The position numbers and the translations under genes were made by a program. The notes beneath the pieces are model-generated. The model made no database searches and had not been told where the DNA came from. It was given only the letters and a program-made list of their open reading frames with translations. From NCBI GenBank assembly GCA_036306585.1, contig JAXJZF010000007.1, positions 285,540 to 349,539 on the forward strand: a stretch of 64,000 nt of DNA, in the 5' to 3' direction. The first letter of the stretch is position 1. Each line of letters starts with the position of its first letter. Positions 16,307-25,168 of this stretch are shown here, in pieces. This DNA is from Aphodovivens sp036306585 (GTDB taxonomy: Bacteria; Actinomycetota; Coriobacteriia; Coriobacteriales; Eggerthellaceae).

Positions 16307-17407
16307 ATGAGCGAAGCAAACCGAAGCAACGGGGTGGCAAACCGCCCCTCCAACCTGCCGGCAGCTGGGCCCGTCGACGCGACGGCTGCCGTGCCCGCCA
16401 GCCCGTCGGCCCACGATGGCGCGGAAGCGTCGGTGGTCGTCGGCGGCGATCTGCCCACCTCCGCTATTCCCGCGCACGCCGACCGTACCGGGTTCTTGCA
16501 GGGGCTTGGCTGCTACCTGCTGTGGGGCGTCATGTCGCTGTACTGGAACCTGCTTTCCGCCATCCCCGCTCTGCAGGTGCTCAGCTGGCGCATGGCGTGG
16601 TCCGCCGTGTTCGTCATCGTTTTGTGCGTGGCGGTCAAGCGCACGCGCTTCCTGCACTTGCTGCGCGACCCTCGCGCCGTGCGTACGTTCGTGACGTCGG
16701 GTCTCATCATCACGGTGAACTGGGGCGTGTACGTATATGCCGCGAGCACCGGCCATGTGCTGGAGACCAGCGTGGGCTACTATCTGTGTCCGCTGTGCGC
16801 CATCGCGTTGGGCATGGCGGTGTTTCGCGAGCGCCTTACGCGCATGCAGTGGGTTGCCACTGCCCTGGCGGCGGCGGGCGTTGCGTTCTTCATCGTGGTT
16901 CATGGCGGCGAATATTGGATCATTCTGGCGCTGGCCATCAGCTTCAGCGTGTACGGCGCGGTGAAGAAGAAAGGCGGCTATCCGGCGCTGCAGGGCATGG
17001 CCTTCGAATCGCTCATCACCGGCGTTCTGGGCGTCGTGCTGCTGGCCGCGGGCGCCATGGCCCCGTGGATATGGCAGCTTACCCCGGCGGTGCCCAACGC
17101 CATCGCGGTATATGACCCCGCGATGCTGGCGATGCTCCTTGTGGGGAGCGGCGTGCTCACCGCCGTCCCGCTGCTGCTGTATTCGGCTGCGGCGAACCGC
17201 ATCAGCATGACGATGATCGGCTTTCTGGAATATGTGAGCCCCACCATGTCGCTCATCTTGGCGGTGGGCTTCTTCGGCGAGGAGTTCACCGTCGCCCATG
17301 GCGTGTGCCTGGGGCTCATCTGGCTGGGAATCGCTGGCATCGCCGTGGAAGCCGCCCTGCGCTCCCGCCGGGCTGGTATTATGGAGGGCACGGCGAAAAC
17401 GCCCTGA
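16307..17407 (+). CDS. EamA/DMT-family transporter, RarD-like
   Basis: The protein has 366 residues and ten membrane helices in two EamA halves. GLGCYLLWGVMSLYWNLLS, RMAWSA and YYLCPLCAIALGMAVFRERL match RarD-type drug/metabolite exporters. The first 60 residues are a polar Ala/Pro/Asp-rich extension not typical of the family; a start inside it cannot be excluded because the site before 16307 is weak. pyrE follows after 25 nt on the same strand. The substrate is unknown. Confidence 0.82.
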   Translation: MSEANRSNGVANRPSNLPAAGPVDATAAVPASPSAHDGAEASVVVGGDLPTSAIPAHADRTGFLQGLGCYLLWGVMSLYWNLLSAIPALQVLSWRMAWSAVFVIVLCVAVKRTRFLHLLRDPRAVRTFVTSGLIITVNWGVYVYAASTGHVLETSVGYYLCPLCAIALGMAVFRERLTRMQWVATALAAAGVAFFIVVHGGEYWIILALAISFSVYGAVKKKGGYPALQGMAFESLITGVLGVVLLAAGAMAPWIWQLTPAVPNAIAVYDPAMLAMLLVGSGVLTAVPLLLYSAAANRISMTMIGFLEYVSPTMSLILAVGFFGEEFTVAHGVCLGLIWLGIAGIAVEAALRSRRAGIMEGTAKTP

Positions 17408-17432
17408 TTCCGCAAACGTTGGAGGGAGCCCC

Positions 17433-18116
17433 ATGGAGCAGTACAAGCAGGAATTCATCGAGTTCATGGTGGAAAGCGACGTGCTGAAGTTCGGCGAATT
17501 CACGTTGAAGAGCGGTCGCAAGTCCCCGTTCTTCATGAACGCAGGCGCCTATGTGACCGGCGAGCAGCTCAAGCGACTGGGCGAGTACTATGCCCGCGCC
17601 ATCCATGACAACTTCGGGCTCGACTTCGACGTGGTGTTCGGCCCCGCCTACAAGGGCATCCCGCTGGCCGTGGTCACCGCCATTGCATTGCACGAGCTGT
17701 ACGGCAAGGAAGTGCGCTACTGCTCCAACCGCAAGGAGGCCAAGGACCATGGGGCCGATGCCGGCAACCTGCTGGGCTCCGAGCTGCACGACGGCGATCG
17801 CGTGGTGATGGTGGAGGACGTGACCACCTCCGGCAAGTCCATCGACGAAACCTACCCCATCCTTATGGGCGCGGCGAAGGTTGACGTGAAGGGCCTTATC
17901 GTTTCGCTCAACCGCATGGAAGTGGGCAAGGGCGGCGTGAAGACGGCCCAGAAGGAAGTGCAGGAGAAATACGGCTTCCCCGTGGCGTCCATCGTGAGCA
18001 TGGCCGAGGTCACCGAGTACCTGTACAACCGCGAGGTGGGCGGCCGCGTGGTCATCGACGACACGTTGAAGGCCGCGCTCGACGCCTATTACCAACAGTA
18101 CGGCGCGAAAGAGTAG
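17433..18116 (+). CDS. pyrE: Orotate phosphoribosyltransferase
   Basis: PyrE converts orotate and PRPP to OMP in pyrimidine synthesis. The 227-residue protein has FTLKSGRKSPFFMNAG at the N-terminus (orotate side), YKGIPLAVVTAIAL, and the PRPP loop VVMVEDVTTSGKSI. GGAGGGAG lies 5 nt before the ATG. The gene stands apart from other pyr genes, 25 nt behind the RarD-like exporter. Confidence 0.95.
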   Translation: MEQYKQEFIEFMVESDVLKFGEFTLKSGRKSPFFMNAGAYVTGEQLKRLGEYYARAIHDNFGLDFDVVFGPAYKGIPLAVVTAIALHELYGKEVRYCSNRKEAKDHGADAGNLLGSELHDGDRVVMVEDVTTSGKSIDETYPILMGAAKVDVKGLIVSLNRMEVGKGGVKTAQKEVQEKYGFPVASIVSMAEVTEYLYNREVGGRVVIDDTLKAALDAYYQQYGAKE

Positions 18117-18194
18117 CGCGGCGGCACAAGCGAATCGGCCGGGTGTCCGTTTTCAAATCTCAGTGTGAACGGCTCACATTTTCTGCAACTTCAC

Positions 18195-18222
18195 TTGCGC
18201 ATGACGGTGAGGGTGCTATAGT
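18195..18222 (+). promoter_or_regulatory. htpG promoter
   Basis: TTGCGC at 18195 and TATAGT at 18217 are separated by 16 nt. The predicted start, near 18229, lies just before the CIRCE element, giving a leader of about 115 nt. Confidence 0.65.
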
Positions 18223-18234
18223 TACCTCTGGTAA

Positions 18235-18261
18235 TTAGCACTCGCGAAGCCTGACTGCTAA
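18235..18261. promoter_or_regulatory. CIRCE element (HrcA operator)
   Basis: TTAGCACTC and GACTGCTAA flank exactly 9 nt. Only one base of the right arm differs from the CIRCE consensus TTAGCACTC-N9-GAGTGCTAA. It sits immediately downstream of the -10 box, where bound HrcA would block transcription. Confidence 0.88.
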
Positions 18262-18342
18262 CGGCGTCGATCCTGACGCGTCGCCGGAGGCAGCCAGGGC
18301 GCGGGAAGCACTCGAAGGTGCGCAAGAAAGGAAGCGTTGCAT

Positions 18343-20271
18343 ATGCGCAAGTTCAAGACCGAGAGCAAAAAGCTGCTCGACCTGATGATCAACTCCATCT
18401 ACACCAATCGCGAGATCTTCCTTCGCGAGCTCATCTCCAACGCATCGGACGCCGTGGACAAGCTGTACTTCAAGAGCCTGACTGACAGCTCCGTCCAGCT
18501 TTCCAAGGATGAGCTGGGCATCATGGTGTCCTTCGATAAGGATGCCCGCACGATCACCGTCTCCGATAGCGGCATCGGCATGGATAAAGACGAGCTCGAC
18601 CGCAACCTGGGCACCATCGCCCATTCCGACTCCATGGCCTTCAAGCAGGAGAACGCCGAGCAGCAGGGCGAGGACGTGGACATCATCGGCCAGTTCGGCG
18701 TGGGCTTCTACTCCGCCTTCATGGTTGCCAAGAAGGTGCGCGTGGTGTCGAAGGCCTACGGTTCCGACGAGGCGTGGGCATGGGAGAGCGACGGCGTCGA
18801 GGGCTACACCATCGAAGAGGCCCAGCGCGACGGCCATGGCACTGACGTCATCCTCACGTTGAAGGACAACACCGACGAGGACGACTATGACACCTTCCTG
18901 TCCGAGTACGGCCTGAGGGATCTCATCAAGCGCTACAGCAACTACGTGCGCTATCCCATCAAGATGGAAGTGACGAAGTCGCGCCAGAAGCCCAAACCCG
19001 AGGATGCCGGCGACGACTACAAGCCCGAATATGAGGATTACACCGAAGTCGACACCATCAACTCGATGATCCCCATTTGGAAGCGCCGCAAGTCCGATGT
19101 TTCACAAGAGGAGTACAACGAATTCTACAAGTCCGACTTCCACGATTACACCGACCCTGCGCGCACCATCAGCATCCACGCTGAGGGCGCCCTGTCCTAC
19201 GACGCGCTGCTGTTCATTCCCAGCCGCCAGCCCTACGACCTGTACGCCCGCGACTACAAGAAGGGCCTGGCGCTGTACAGCTCCAACGTGCTGATCATGG
19301 AGAAGTGCGAAGAGCTGCTGCCCGACTACTACAACTTCGTGCGCGGCGTTGTGGACAGCCAGGACCTCACGCTGAACATCTCGCGCGAGACGCTGCAGCA
19401 TAACAGCCAGCTGCGTGCCATCGCCAAGCGCGTCGAGAAGAAGATCACGTCCGACCTCGAGAACATGCGCGACAGCGACCGCGAGGGCTACGAGCAGTTC
19501 TTCGAGAACTTCGGCCGCGTCCTGAAGTACGGCATCTACTCCAGCTACGGCATGAACAAAGACCAGCTGGCGCCGCTGCTGCTGTTCTACTCCGCCAAGG
19601 AGCAGAAGATGGTAACGCTCGACGAGTACATCAAGGCCATGCCCGAAGGCCAGGAGCCCATCTACTACGCTGCGGGCGATTCCATCGATCGCCTGGCCAA
19701 GATGCCCATCGTGAAGACGGTGCTGTCGAAGGGATACGATGTGCTGCTGTGCACGCAGGATGTCGACGAGTTCTGCTTCATGGCGATGCACGATTACGGC
19801 GCCGACGACAAGGGCGAGGGAGCCAAGGAGCTGAAGAACGTCGCTGGCGGTGATATCGACCTTGCCACCGAGGACGAGAAGAAGGAAGCCGAAGAGGTTG
19901 CCAAGGAGAACGAGGACCTGTTTACCGCGATGAAGGACGCGCTGGGCGGATCGGTCACCAAGGTTGCCGTGAGCTCCCGCCTCACCGATACCCCGGCCTG
20001 CATCACTTCCGAGGGTCCGGTGTCGCTGGAGATGGAGAAGATCATGTCGCGCAACCCCGAGGGCGGCGACGAAGTGAAGTCGCAGCGCGTACTCGAGGTC
20101 AACGCGAAGAGCCCGGTGTTCGAGGTGCTGAAGAAGGCCAAGGCCGACGGTGATGACGAGAAGCTGCGCCTGTACACCAACCTGCTGTACGACCAGGCGC
20201 TCATTGTCGAGGGCATCCAGCTGGACGACCCGGTTGCCTTCGCCCAGAACATCGCCAAACTCATGGCCTAG
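18343..20271 (+). CDS. htpG: Hsp90-family chaperone HtpG
   Basis: HtpG is the bacterial cytosolic Hsp90, an ATP-driven foldase. The 642-residue protein has the GHKL ATPase motifs NASDAVDKL, DSGIGM and GQFGVGFYSAF in the first 130 residues, then the middle domain (SRQPYDLYARDYKKGLALY, NISRETLQHN), and a C-terminal dimer domain ending in IAKLMA. AAAGGAAG lies 8 nt before the ATG; a TTG two codons earlier is less likely. A CIRCE element in the leader points to control by HrcA. An acidic, Lys-rich linker lies near residues 500-530. A strong terminator follows, so it is monocistronic. Confidence 0.96.
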   Translation: MRKFKTESKKLLDLMINSIYTNREIFLRELISNASDAVDKLYFKSLTDSSVQLSKDELGIMVSFDKDARTITVSDSGIGMDKDELDRNLGTIAHSDSMAFKQENAEQQGEDVDIIGQFGVGFYSAFMVAKKVRVVSKAYGSDEAWAWESDGVEGYTIEEAQRDGHGTDVILTLKDNTDEDDYDTFLSEYGLRDLIKRYSNYVRYPIKMEVTKSRQKPKPEDAGDDYKPEYEDYTEVDTINSMIPIWKRRKSDVSQEEYNEFYKSDFHDYTDPARTISIHAEGALSYDALLFIPSRQPYDLYARDYKKGLALYSSNVLIMEKCEELLPDYYNFVRGVVDSQDLTLNISRETLQHNSQLRAIAKRVEKKITSDLENMRDSDREGYEQFFENFGRVLKYGIYSSYGMNKDQLAPLLLFYSAKEQKMVTLDEYIKAMPEGQEPIYYAAGDSIDRLAKMPIVKTVLSKGYDVLLCTQDVDEFCFMAMHDYGADDKGEGAKELKNVAGGDIDLATEDEKKEAEEVAKENEDLFTAMKDALGGSVTKVAVSSRLTDTPACITSEGPVSLEMEKIMSRNPEGGDEVKSQRVLEVNAKSPVFEVLKKAKADGDDEKLRLYTNLLYDQALIVEGIQLDDPVAFAQNIAKLMA

Positions 20272-20332
20272 CGAGGTTCACGCCCTTTCGACGCACGACG
20301 CGGCGATAGGTTGCGCGTGCGCCATGACGACG

Positions 20333-20375
20333 AAGCCCGTTCCTCTGAAGTATACTTTGGCGGAACGGGCTTTTT
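20333..20375 (+). terminator. Terminator after htpG
   Basis: AAGCCCGTTCC pairs with GGAACGGGCTT around an 18-nt loop and continues into a run of five T. It is a strong intrinsic terminator. Confidence 0.9.
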
Positions 20376-20431
20376 GAGTGGGCGCTTGCTTGCCTTGCCC
20401 GCCAATTGAGGATCGATCGGAAAGGATGCGC

Positions 20432-21073
20432 ATGAAAGCCTATACAACTATAGAGGGCTATGCGCAGGCAGAGATCGAGGAGAAGAAAAGCCGCTTCATC
20501 GCGAGCGTTGCCCATGTGGAAACCGAGGAGGAGGCGCTGGCGTTTCTGGAAGAGATCCGCGCCTCCAACCGCATGGCGCGTCACAACGTGTACGCCTACG
20601 TGCTGCGCTCTGCTGACGGACAGGGCACCGGCGGCGAGCGCGTGCGCTACTCCGATGACGGCGAGCCGCAGAAGACCGCCGGCGTGCCCACGCTCGAGGT
20701 GATCCGCCATGAAGGGCTCACCGACATCGCCGTGGTGGTCACGCGCTATTTCGGCGGGGTGCTGCTGGGCACGGGCGGGCTGGTGCGCGCTTATACGCAG
20801 GCGACGCAGGCGGGCCTGGCGGCGGCGAACAAGGTGACGGTGTCGCGCTGCGTCGACCTCGCCATCGACATGTCCTATTCATCGTATGAGCAGGTGAAAC
20901 GTTTGGCGATCGAGTGCGGGGCGAAGGTGGTGGACGAGCAGTTCACCGACAAGGTGGTGCTTACGGCGCGCCTGCTCGACGGCACCCAGGACACGTTTTC
21001 GGGGAGGCTCACCGAGCTGATGCACGGTCGCGAGCAGGTGAGCGCGACCGAGCCGTTCGACGCCATATTTTAG
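20432..21073 (+). CDS. YigZ/IMPACT-family protein
   Basis: The 213-residue protein has the UPF0029 (IMPACT) N-terminal domain: KKSRFIASVAHV, ARHNVYAYVLR, YSDDGEPQKTAGVPTLEVI and VVVTRYFGGVLLGTGGLVRAY. A C-terminal RNA-binding-like domain (residues 140-205) follows. Members are linked to translation control or ribosome stress, but the bacterial role is poorly known. GGAAAGGA lies 5 nt before the ATG at 20432. It sits alone between the htpG terminator and uspA. Confidence 0.9.
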   Translation: MKAYTTIEGYAQAEIEEKKSRFIASVAHVETEEEALAFLEEIRASNRMARHNVYAYVLRSADGQGTGGERVRYSDDGEPQKTAGVPTLEVIRHEGLTDIAVVVTRYFGGVLLGTGGLVRAYTQATQAGLAAANKVTVSRCVDLAIDMSYSSYEQVKRLAIECGAKVVDEQFTDKVVLTARLLDGTQDTFSGRLTELMHGREQVSATEPFDAIF

Positions 21074-21096
21074 CCGGCGGCCCCGTGCGAAACCTT

Positions 21097-21102
21097 TATA
21101 CT
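21097..21102 (+). promoter_or_regulatory. -10 box for uspA
   Basis: TATACT lies 74 nt before the uspA start. No convincing -35 hexamer is seen 17 nt upstream, which fits an activated or alternative-sigma promoter. Confidence 0.4.
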
Positions 21103-21175
21103 GAAACCAAGACATGCAGCTGATGCATGCAGTATCGGCCACGCCTCCGCTGGGGGCACAAGGAAGGAGATTGCT

Positions 21176-21604
21176 ATGGCTATCGAGAAGATCCTGGTAG
21201 CAGTTGACGGTTCCGAAGGCTCCGATCGCGCCCTCGCCATGGCGCAGTCCGTCGCCGCGCCCAGCCCTGACACTCACATCGACCTGGTGTACGTGGTGCC
21301 CATCCCGCTGCTCGATGACAACCAGGCGGCCAATTTCAAGAGCATCCTGGACATGATGGTCGCCGACGGCCGCGAGCTTCTGACCGAGGCGCGGGACAAG
21401 GTTCCCGAGATCTCCGACCGCACCGACACCCTCATCGTCACTGGCACCAATCCCGCCACCGAGATTATCAAGCTGCTCGATAAGGGCGAATACGACTTGA
21501 TGGTCATCGGCAGCCGCGGCTTGTCCGGCATCAAGGCTTACCTCGGCAGCGTCAGCCACAAGGTTCTGAACGGCTCCAAGGTTTCCGTCCTCATTGCGAA
21601 GTAG
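21176..21604 (+). CDS. Universal stress protein, UspA family
   Basis: The 142-residue single-domain protein opens with KILVAVDGSEGSDRALAMA and ends with the ATP loop VIGSRGLSGIKAYLGSVS (G-x2-G-x9-G-S). This is the ATP-binding class. Such proteins help survival in stationary phase or stress. AAGGAAGGAG precedes the ATG. It is monocistronic and followed by a perfect 11-bp hairpin and a larger palindrome. Confidence 0.93.
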   Translation: MAIEKILVAVDGSEGSDRALAMAQSVAAPSPDTHIDLVYVVPIPLLDDNQAANFKSILDMMVADGRELLTEARDKVPEISDRTDTLIVTGTNPATEIIKLLDKGEYDLMVIGSRGLSGIKAYLGSVSHKVLNGSKVSVLIAK

Positions 21605-21610
21605 GTTTGC

Positions 21611-21638
21611 GTTCCGCCGGTCTGCCGACCGGCGGAAC
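21611..21638 (+). terminator. Perfect hairpin after uspA
   Basis: GTTCCGCCGGT pairs with ACCGGCGGAAC around a 6-nt loop, 6 nt after the uspA stop. There is no T-run after it, so it may stabilise the 3' end or work with Rho. Confidence 0.55.
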
Positions 21639-21651
21639 CAGCCTCCGCTGC

Positions 21652-21752
21652 GAAGGGCCCTGGCACCCGATCTTCATGCGATCCCGAAGACTCGCGTACC
21701 GCAGTACGCTTCGCCTTCGCGATCCCGCGAATCTCGGGCACCAGGGCCCTTC
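21652..21752. repeat. 101-bp long palindromic intergenic element
   Basis: GAAGGGCCCTGG at 21652-21663 is the exact reverse complement of CCAGGGCCCTTC at 21741-21752. The arms extend inward imperfectly (CACCCGA against TCGGGCA), and the loop contains further small dyads such as GTACCGCAGTAC. It encodes nothing and does not end in a T-run. The form suggests a dispersed palindromic repeat of the REP or small MITE kind. Only one copy is seen in this window. Confidence 0.5.
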
Positions 21753-21857
21753 TCGCTGACTTATGTTCGACCTGCGTGGCAAAATGTGGCAGCGGAGTAC
21801 ATCCAATGTCACACCGCTGTCGCACGCTTCTGCTCCCGATCATGAAGGTTTTTCCCT

Positions 21858-22721
21858 ATGAGAACACGTAAGAATGTGCTGCTGCTGTTCAGCAAGGTGC
21901 CCGAGGCGGGATTGGTGAAGACGCGCCTCACCGTGCTGAAGGACGGCGTGTTTCAGCCGGATGTGGCATCGGCTCTGTACCACTGCATGCTGTTCGACGT
22001 CACTGAGATTTGCTGCGCTGCCATGACGCGGCTCGAGCAGCGTCCTCATACGATCGATCCTCGCACCGGCGAGGAGATCGTGGACGTCTACGAGATGCGC
22101 ATCTCCACCGCGTCCACGGCGAACCTGGATGCCATGCGCAGGCTCTACGAGGTTTCGGGCACGTGGCCACGCGAGATCGTGTTCGTGGCCGACGAGGGCA
22201 AAAGCTTCGACGAGCATTACAACGACGCGTTCCAGAAGGCGTGGGACGACGGCGCCGACACCATCCTGTCCATGGGGGCCGACATGCCGGCGCTCACCGT
22301 CGACGACGTGGTGCGTGGGTTCGAGGCGCTTCAGAAGCTGGAGGTCGACGAGAAGGGCGGCATCGTGCTGGCTCCCGACCAGGAGATGGGCGTGTCCATC
22401 GTGGGATGGCCGCGCACGACGGCGTTCGACCATTCCGGCGTGTTCTACAACCAGGACGGCCTCACCGTGCTGCCTGCCTACATCGCTAAAGCGCGCGATC
22501 TGGGTTTTCCCGCCATCTACCTGCCTCCCGTGCCTGACGTGGACACCATGGCGGACCTCATGCACAACATCACCGTGGTGGAGGCGCTCAACTACTGCGC
22601 CCCGTTCGACGGCAACACGCCGCCGTGGCGCACGGCCAACGCCTTGAAGGAAATGGGCTGGGACGAAGTGCGCGTCATGCCCAACGAGCTGCGCGACCCC
22701 CGTACGAAAATAGATCAGTAG
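21858..22721 (+). CDS. DUF2064/TIGR04282-type glycosyltransferase-like protein
   Basis: The 287-residue protein opens LLLFSKVPEAGLVKTRLT, the nucleotide-binding start of the DUF2064 (CofC-like/GT-A) family. It carries SMGADMPALTVDDVV, which matches the GSDxPxL loop, and VLAPDQEMGVSIVGW. Some relatives are annotated in arsenosugar synthesis, others are uncharacterised. No arsenic gene is near here, so that role should not be assumed. An extra segment at residues 60-95 is not in the shorter family members. The ribosome site is weak. Confidence 0.75.
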   Translation: MRTRKNVLLLFSKVPEAGLVKTRLTVLKDGVFQPDVASALYHCMLFDVTEICCAAMTRLEQRPHTIDPRTGEEIVDVYEMRISTASTANLDAMRRLYEVSGTWPREIVFVADEGKSFDEHYNDAFQKAWDDGADTILSMGADMPALTVDDVVRGFEALQKLEVDEKGGIVLAPDQEMGVSIVGWPRTTAFDHSGVFYNQDGLTVLPAYIAKARDLGFPAIYLPPVPDVDTMADLMHNITVVEALNYCAPFDGNTPPWRTANALKEMGWDEVRVMPNELRDPRTKIDQ

Positions 22722-22765
22722 GGGCTGCCCGCCGTCGAGCAGGCGCGAAAGGGGAGGCTTGCGGG

Positions 22766-23647
22766 TTAGCGTTTCCGCAGCTCCCAGAACGTTACGGCGC
22801 TGGCGGCAGCCACGTTGAGCGAATCGACGCCGTGCATCATGGGGATGCGGACCGTCCAGTCGCATCGCGCGATGGTCTCGGGTTCGAGGCCTTCGCCTTC
22901 GGTCCCCAGCACCACCGCCAGCTTGTCGGCGCGTGCGAGCTCGGGGCTGCCAAGCGGGATGGAATCGTCGGAAAGCGCCATGGCGCAGGTGGTGAACCCC
23001 AGGCTCTTCAGCAGGGGGATGCCCCTCTCCGACCATGTGGCGCTCGGGTGGCCGGGCGTGCCGCTGGCATCGGTGCCGATGCGCGTCCAGGGCACCTGGA
23101 ACACCGTGCCCATGCTCACGCGCACGGCGCGACGGTACAGCGGATCGTAGCAGGCGGGCGTCACCAGCACAGCATCCACGCCCAGTGCCGCCGCCGAGCG
23201 GAAGATGGCGCCCACGTTGGTGTGGTTGGTGATGTTCTCCAGGATGGCGACCAGCCGTGCATCGCGTACCAGGTCTTCCACGCGGGGCAGGGCGGGGCGA
23301 CGGAACGCCCCTAGCGCCCCGCGCGTCAGCTCGAAGCCGGTCAGCTGCTTCAACACGTCATCGGGAGCGGTGAACAGGGGAATCTCGTCGAGGCGCGCGG
23401 CATCGGCCGGCTCGAGCCCTTCCTTCGCCTTCGCGATGAGCCCTTGAACCTGCGGCACCCAGCGTTCTTCCATCAGAAACGACAGCGGCTGCATCCCGGC
23501 TGCCAGCGCCCGCTCGATCACCTTTCCGGATTCCGCGATGAACAGCCCCTTCTCGGGCTCGAGTTTGTTGCGCAGCTGCACCTCGGTCAGCCGCGCGTAG
23601 GCGTCCAGGCGTCGATCGTCTAGGGTTTCCACCGACACGACGGACAT
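22766..23647 (-). CDS. SpoU/TrmH-family RNA 2'-O-methyltransferase
   Basis: The 293-residue protein has a substrate-binding N-terminal domain (residues 1-110) and a SPOUT domain. The motifs are ILENITNHTNVGAIFRSAAALGVDAVLV, then VVLGTEGEGLEPETIARCD and VRIPMMHGVDSLNVAAASAVTFWEL. These residues form the trefoil knot that holds S-adenosylmethionine. AAAGGAG precedes the ATG. The gene begins 2 nt after the isochorismatase-like gene ends, in one operon. The modified rRNA or tRNA position is not known. Confidence 0.9.
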   Translation of the reverse strand: MSVVSVETLDDRRLDAYARLTEVQLRNKLEPEKGLFIAESGKVIERALAAGMQPLSFLMEERWVPQVQGLIAKAKEGLEPADAARLDEIPLFTAPDDVLKQLTGFELTRGALGAFRRPALPRVEDLVRDARLVAILENITNHTNVGAIFRSAAALGVDAVLVTPACYDPLYRRAVRVSMGTVFQVPWTRIGTDASGTPGHPSATWSERGIPLLKSLGFTTCAMALSDDSIPLGSPELARADKLAVVLGTEGEGLEPETIARCDWTVRIPMMHGVDSLNVAAASAVTFWELRKR

Positions 23648-23649
23648 GG

Positions 23650-24300
23650 CTAGCTCCTTTCCTTTGCCGCCTGCACCGCTTGGGCGAACTCGCCCACCAC
23701 GTCGGGTGCGTGCATCAGCCCTTCCCGGCAGAACGTGTCGCAGTCCATGATGTGCGCGCCGATGAACGCCATGTCCTCGATGTTGGCGCGCTGCACCTCG
23801 GGGGTGCGCGACGACGTGCAGTCTTCGATGACCGCCACGTTGTAGTTGAGCGAGAGCGCGTCGTAGCAGGTGGATCGGATGCAGTTGGGCGTGGTGGTGC
23901 CGGCCAGCACCAGCGTGGTGATGCCCGTCTCGCGCAGGAGCTTGTCCAGGTCGGTGGCGAACAGCGCCGAGAAGCGCGGCTTCACGATGACCACCTCGTT
24001 GTCGGCGGGCTCGAGCTCGGCGGGCGCCTCGGCGAGGGAGGGGTCGTCGCCGGTTTCGCACAGCGGTTTGCCGCCGTCGATCCAGGTGCGGTAGCGCACC
24101 GGCTCCACATTGCTGCCGTCCTCGGCGTAGGAGCGGCGCACATGGTACACGGCCATCCCCATGGCGCGCGCCGCTTGGAGCGCCCGCGCGCATGCGGGCA
24201 CGGTCGCTTGCGCGCCTGCCACGCATAGCGACGACTTGGGGCAGATAAACCCGTTCTGCATATCGATCAGCACAAGCGCCGCCTGCTTTGCGTCTATCAT
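23650..24300 (-). CDS. Isochorismatase-like cysteine hydrolase
   Basis: The 216-residue protein has the catalytic triad of the nicotinamidase/isochorismatase fold: Asp in ALVLIDMQNGFI, Lys in VVIVKPRFSALFATDLD, and the nucleophile Cys in GTTTPNCIRSTCYDA. The last motif (cis-peptide then TPNCIRSTCYDA) is close to ureidoacrylate- or isochorismatase-type members rather than nicotinamidases. GGGGGA lies before the ATG. A TAGAAT extended -10 box lies near 24400 on the minus strand. Substrate unknown. Confidence 0.85.
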   Translation of the reverse strand: MIDAKQAALVLIDMQNGFICPKSSLCVAGAQATVPACARALQAARAMGMAVYHVRRSYAEDGSNVEPVRYRTWIDGGKPLCETGDDPSLAEAPAELEPADNEVVIVKPRFSALFATDLDKLLRETGITTLVLAGTTTPNCIRSTCYDALSLNYNVAVIEDCTSSRTPEVQRANIEDMAFIGAHIMDCDTFCREGLMHAPDVVGEFAQAVQAAKERS

Positions 24301-24409
24301 ATTCCCCCTTGCATCTAGCCCCGCGTCGGCCGGAGCCTTGTTGCGCGGCGCGGCCGCCTACGTTTCGAATACGCTGCCGTGAAAGCGGCATATCCCGCAT
24401 TCTACCAGT

Positions 24410-24838
24410 TCATGCATGCCGTTTTCTCAATGCGAGGAAGGCCGCCCCCATAAGGACGAGTCCCGCTGCATCGAAGGCGATGAAGCGCAGTATGCTCCCG
24501 GCAAGGACCTCGTGGCCCGCTGGCAGCCCCCACAGGATGAACGACTCCCCCGCAAGCCCGATGGCCTGCTGCACAAGCACCACGGCGAACAGCGCGCGGA
24601 ACCGGCGCGGGCTGGCGATGACCGCCGGATACGTGGCATTCCACATGAGGAACGCCACGCCCAACCCCCGGACCGCCGCCTGTCCGGCGACGCCCGAGAG
24701 CTCGTAGGCGCCCGCATGCGCTTGGGGCTGCAGCACGAACTGCAGCGCGCATTGCACGTTCAGCGCGAACACGGCGGCCACTGCGATGCGCGCGGCGATG
24801 GCGGGCCAGTCGCGGGTGCGTTGCGCGGGTTCGGGCAT
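24410..24838 (-). CDS. Four-helix membrane protein of unknown function
   Basis: The 142-residue protein has four membrane helices (about residues 13-35, 50-70, 80-100, 110-135). AAGGAGG precedes the ATG. The loops contain FLMWNATYPAVIASP and GESFILWGLPAGHE. The layout resembles small DoxX- or DUF4345-like proteins, but I see no decisive motif. It is on the same strand as the isochorismatase gene, 109 nt upstream, with a promoter between them. Confidence 0.6.
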   Translation of the reverse strand: MPEPAQRTRDWPAIAARIAVAAVFALNVQCALQFVLQPQAHAGAYELSGVAGQAAVRGLGVAFLMWNATYPAVIASPRRFRALFAVVLVQQAIGLAGESFILWGLPAGHEVLAGSILRFIAFDAAGLVLMGAAFLALRKRHA

Positions 24839-24920
24839 GGGCGTGCCTCCTTATGCGATGGCGATGGGAAAATGCGCTAGAGTGGAGCCTAGCACAACGT
24901 TCGAGAGCGGAGGAAAGGCA

Positions 24921-25148
24921 ATGGACATGCCGAACAACCATGCAGGCACGGGCGCGCGCGAAAACGGCGAGCACAAGCGCGAGAAGGGCGATGCCGCGAA
25001 GCGCGAGGCCGTCCTGCGCGGCGAGCTGATGGCCAACCGCAAGGCCAAGCCGCCCGCCAAGGCGGTCATCGGCGCCGTCGTCGCGCTGGTAGCATGCATC
25101 GTCGTGATCGTGGCGGCGGTGCTGGTCGTGAAGAGCATGAACGCATAG
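24921..25148 (+). CDS. Small single-pass membrane protein
   Basis: The 75-residue protein has a charged N-terminal half (residues 1-48, Lys/Arg/Glu-rich) and one membrane helix near the C-terminus (AVIGAVVALVACIVVIVAAV). GGAGGAAAGG precedes the ATG. It lies 20 nt upstream of mazG on the same strand and is probably cotranscribed. It resembles the protein at 14523 in layout only. No function is known. Confidence 0.6.
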   Translation: MDMPNNHAGTGARENGEHKREKGDAAKREAVLRGELMANRKAKPPAKAVIGAVVALVACIVVIVAAVLVVKSMNA

Positions 25149-25168
25149 CCCGACGGAGAGGAGCCCAG

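Noticed and set aside
21858..22721. Arsenosugar biosynthesis role for the DUF2064 protein
   Set aside because: The name comes from relatives in arsenic clusters; no arsenic gene is near here.
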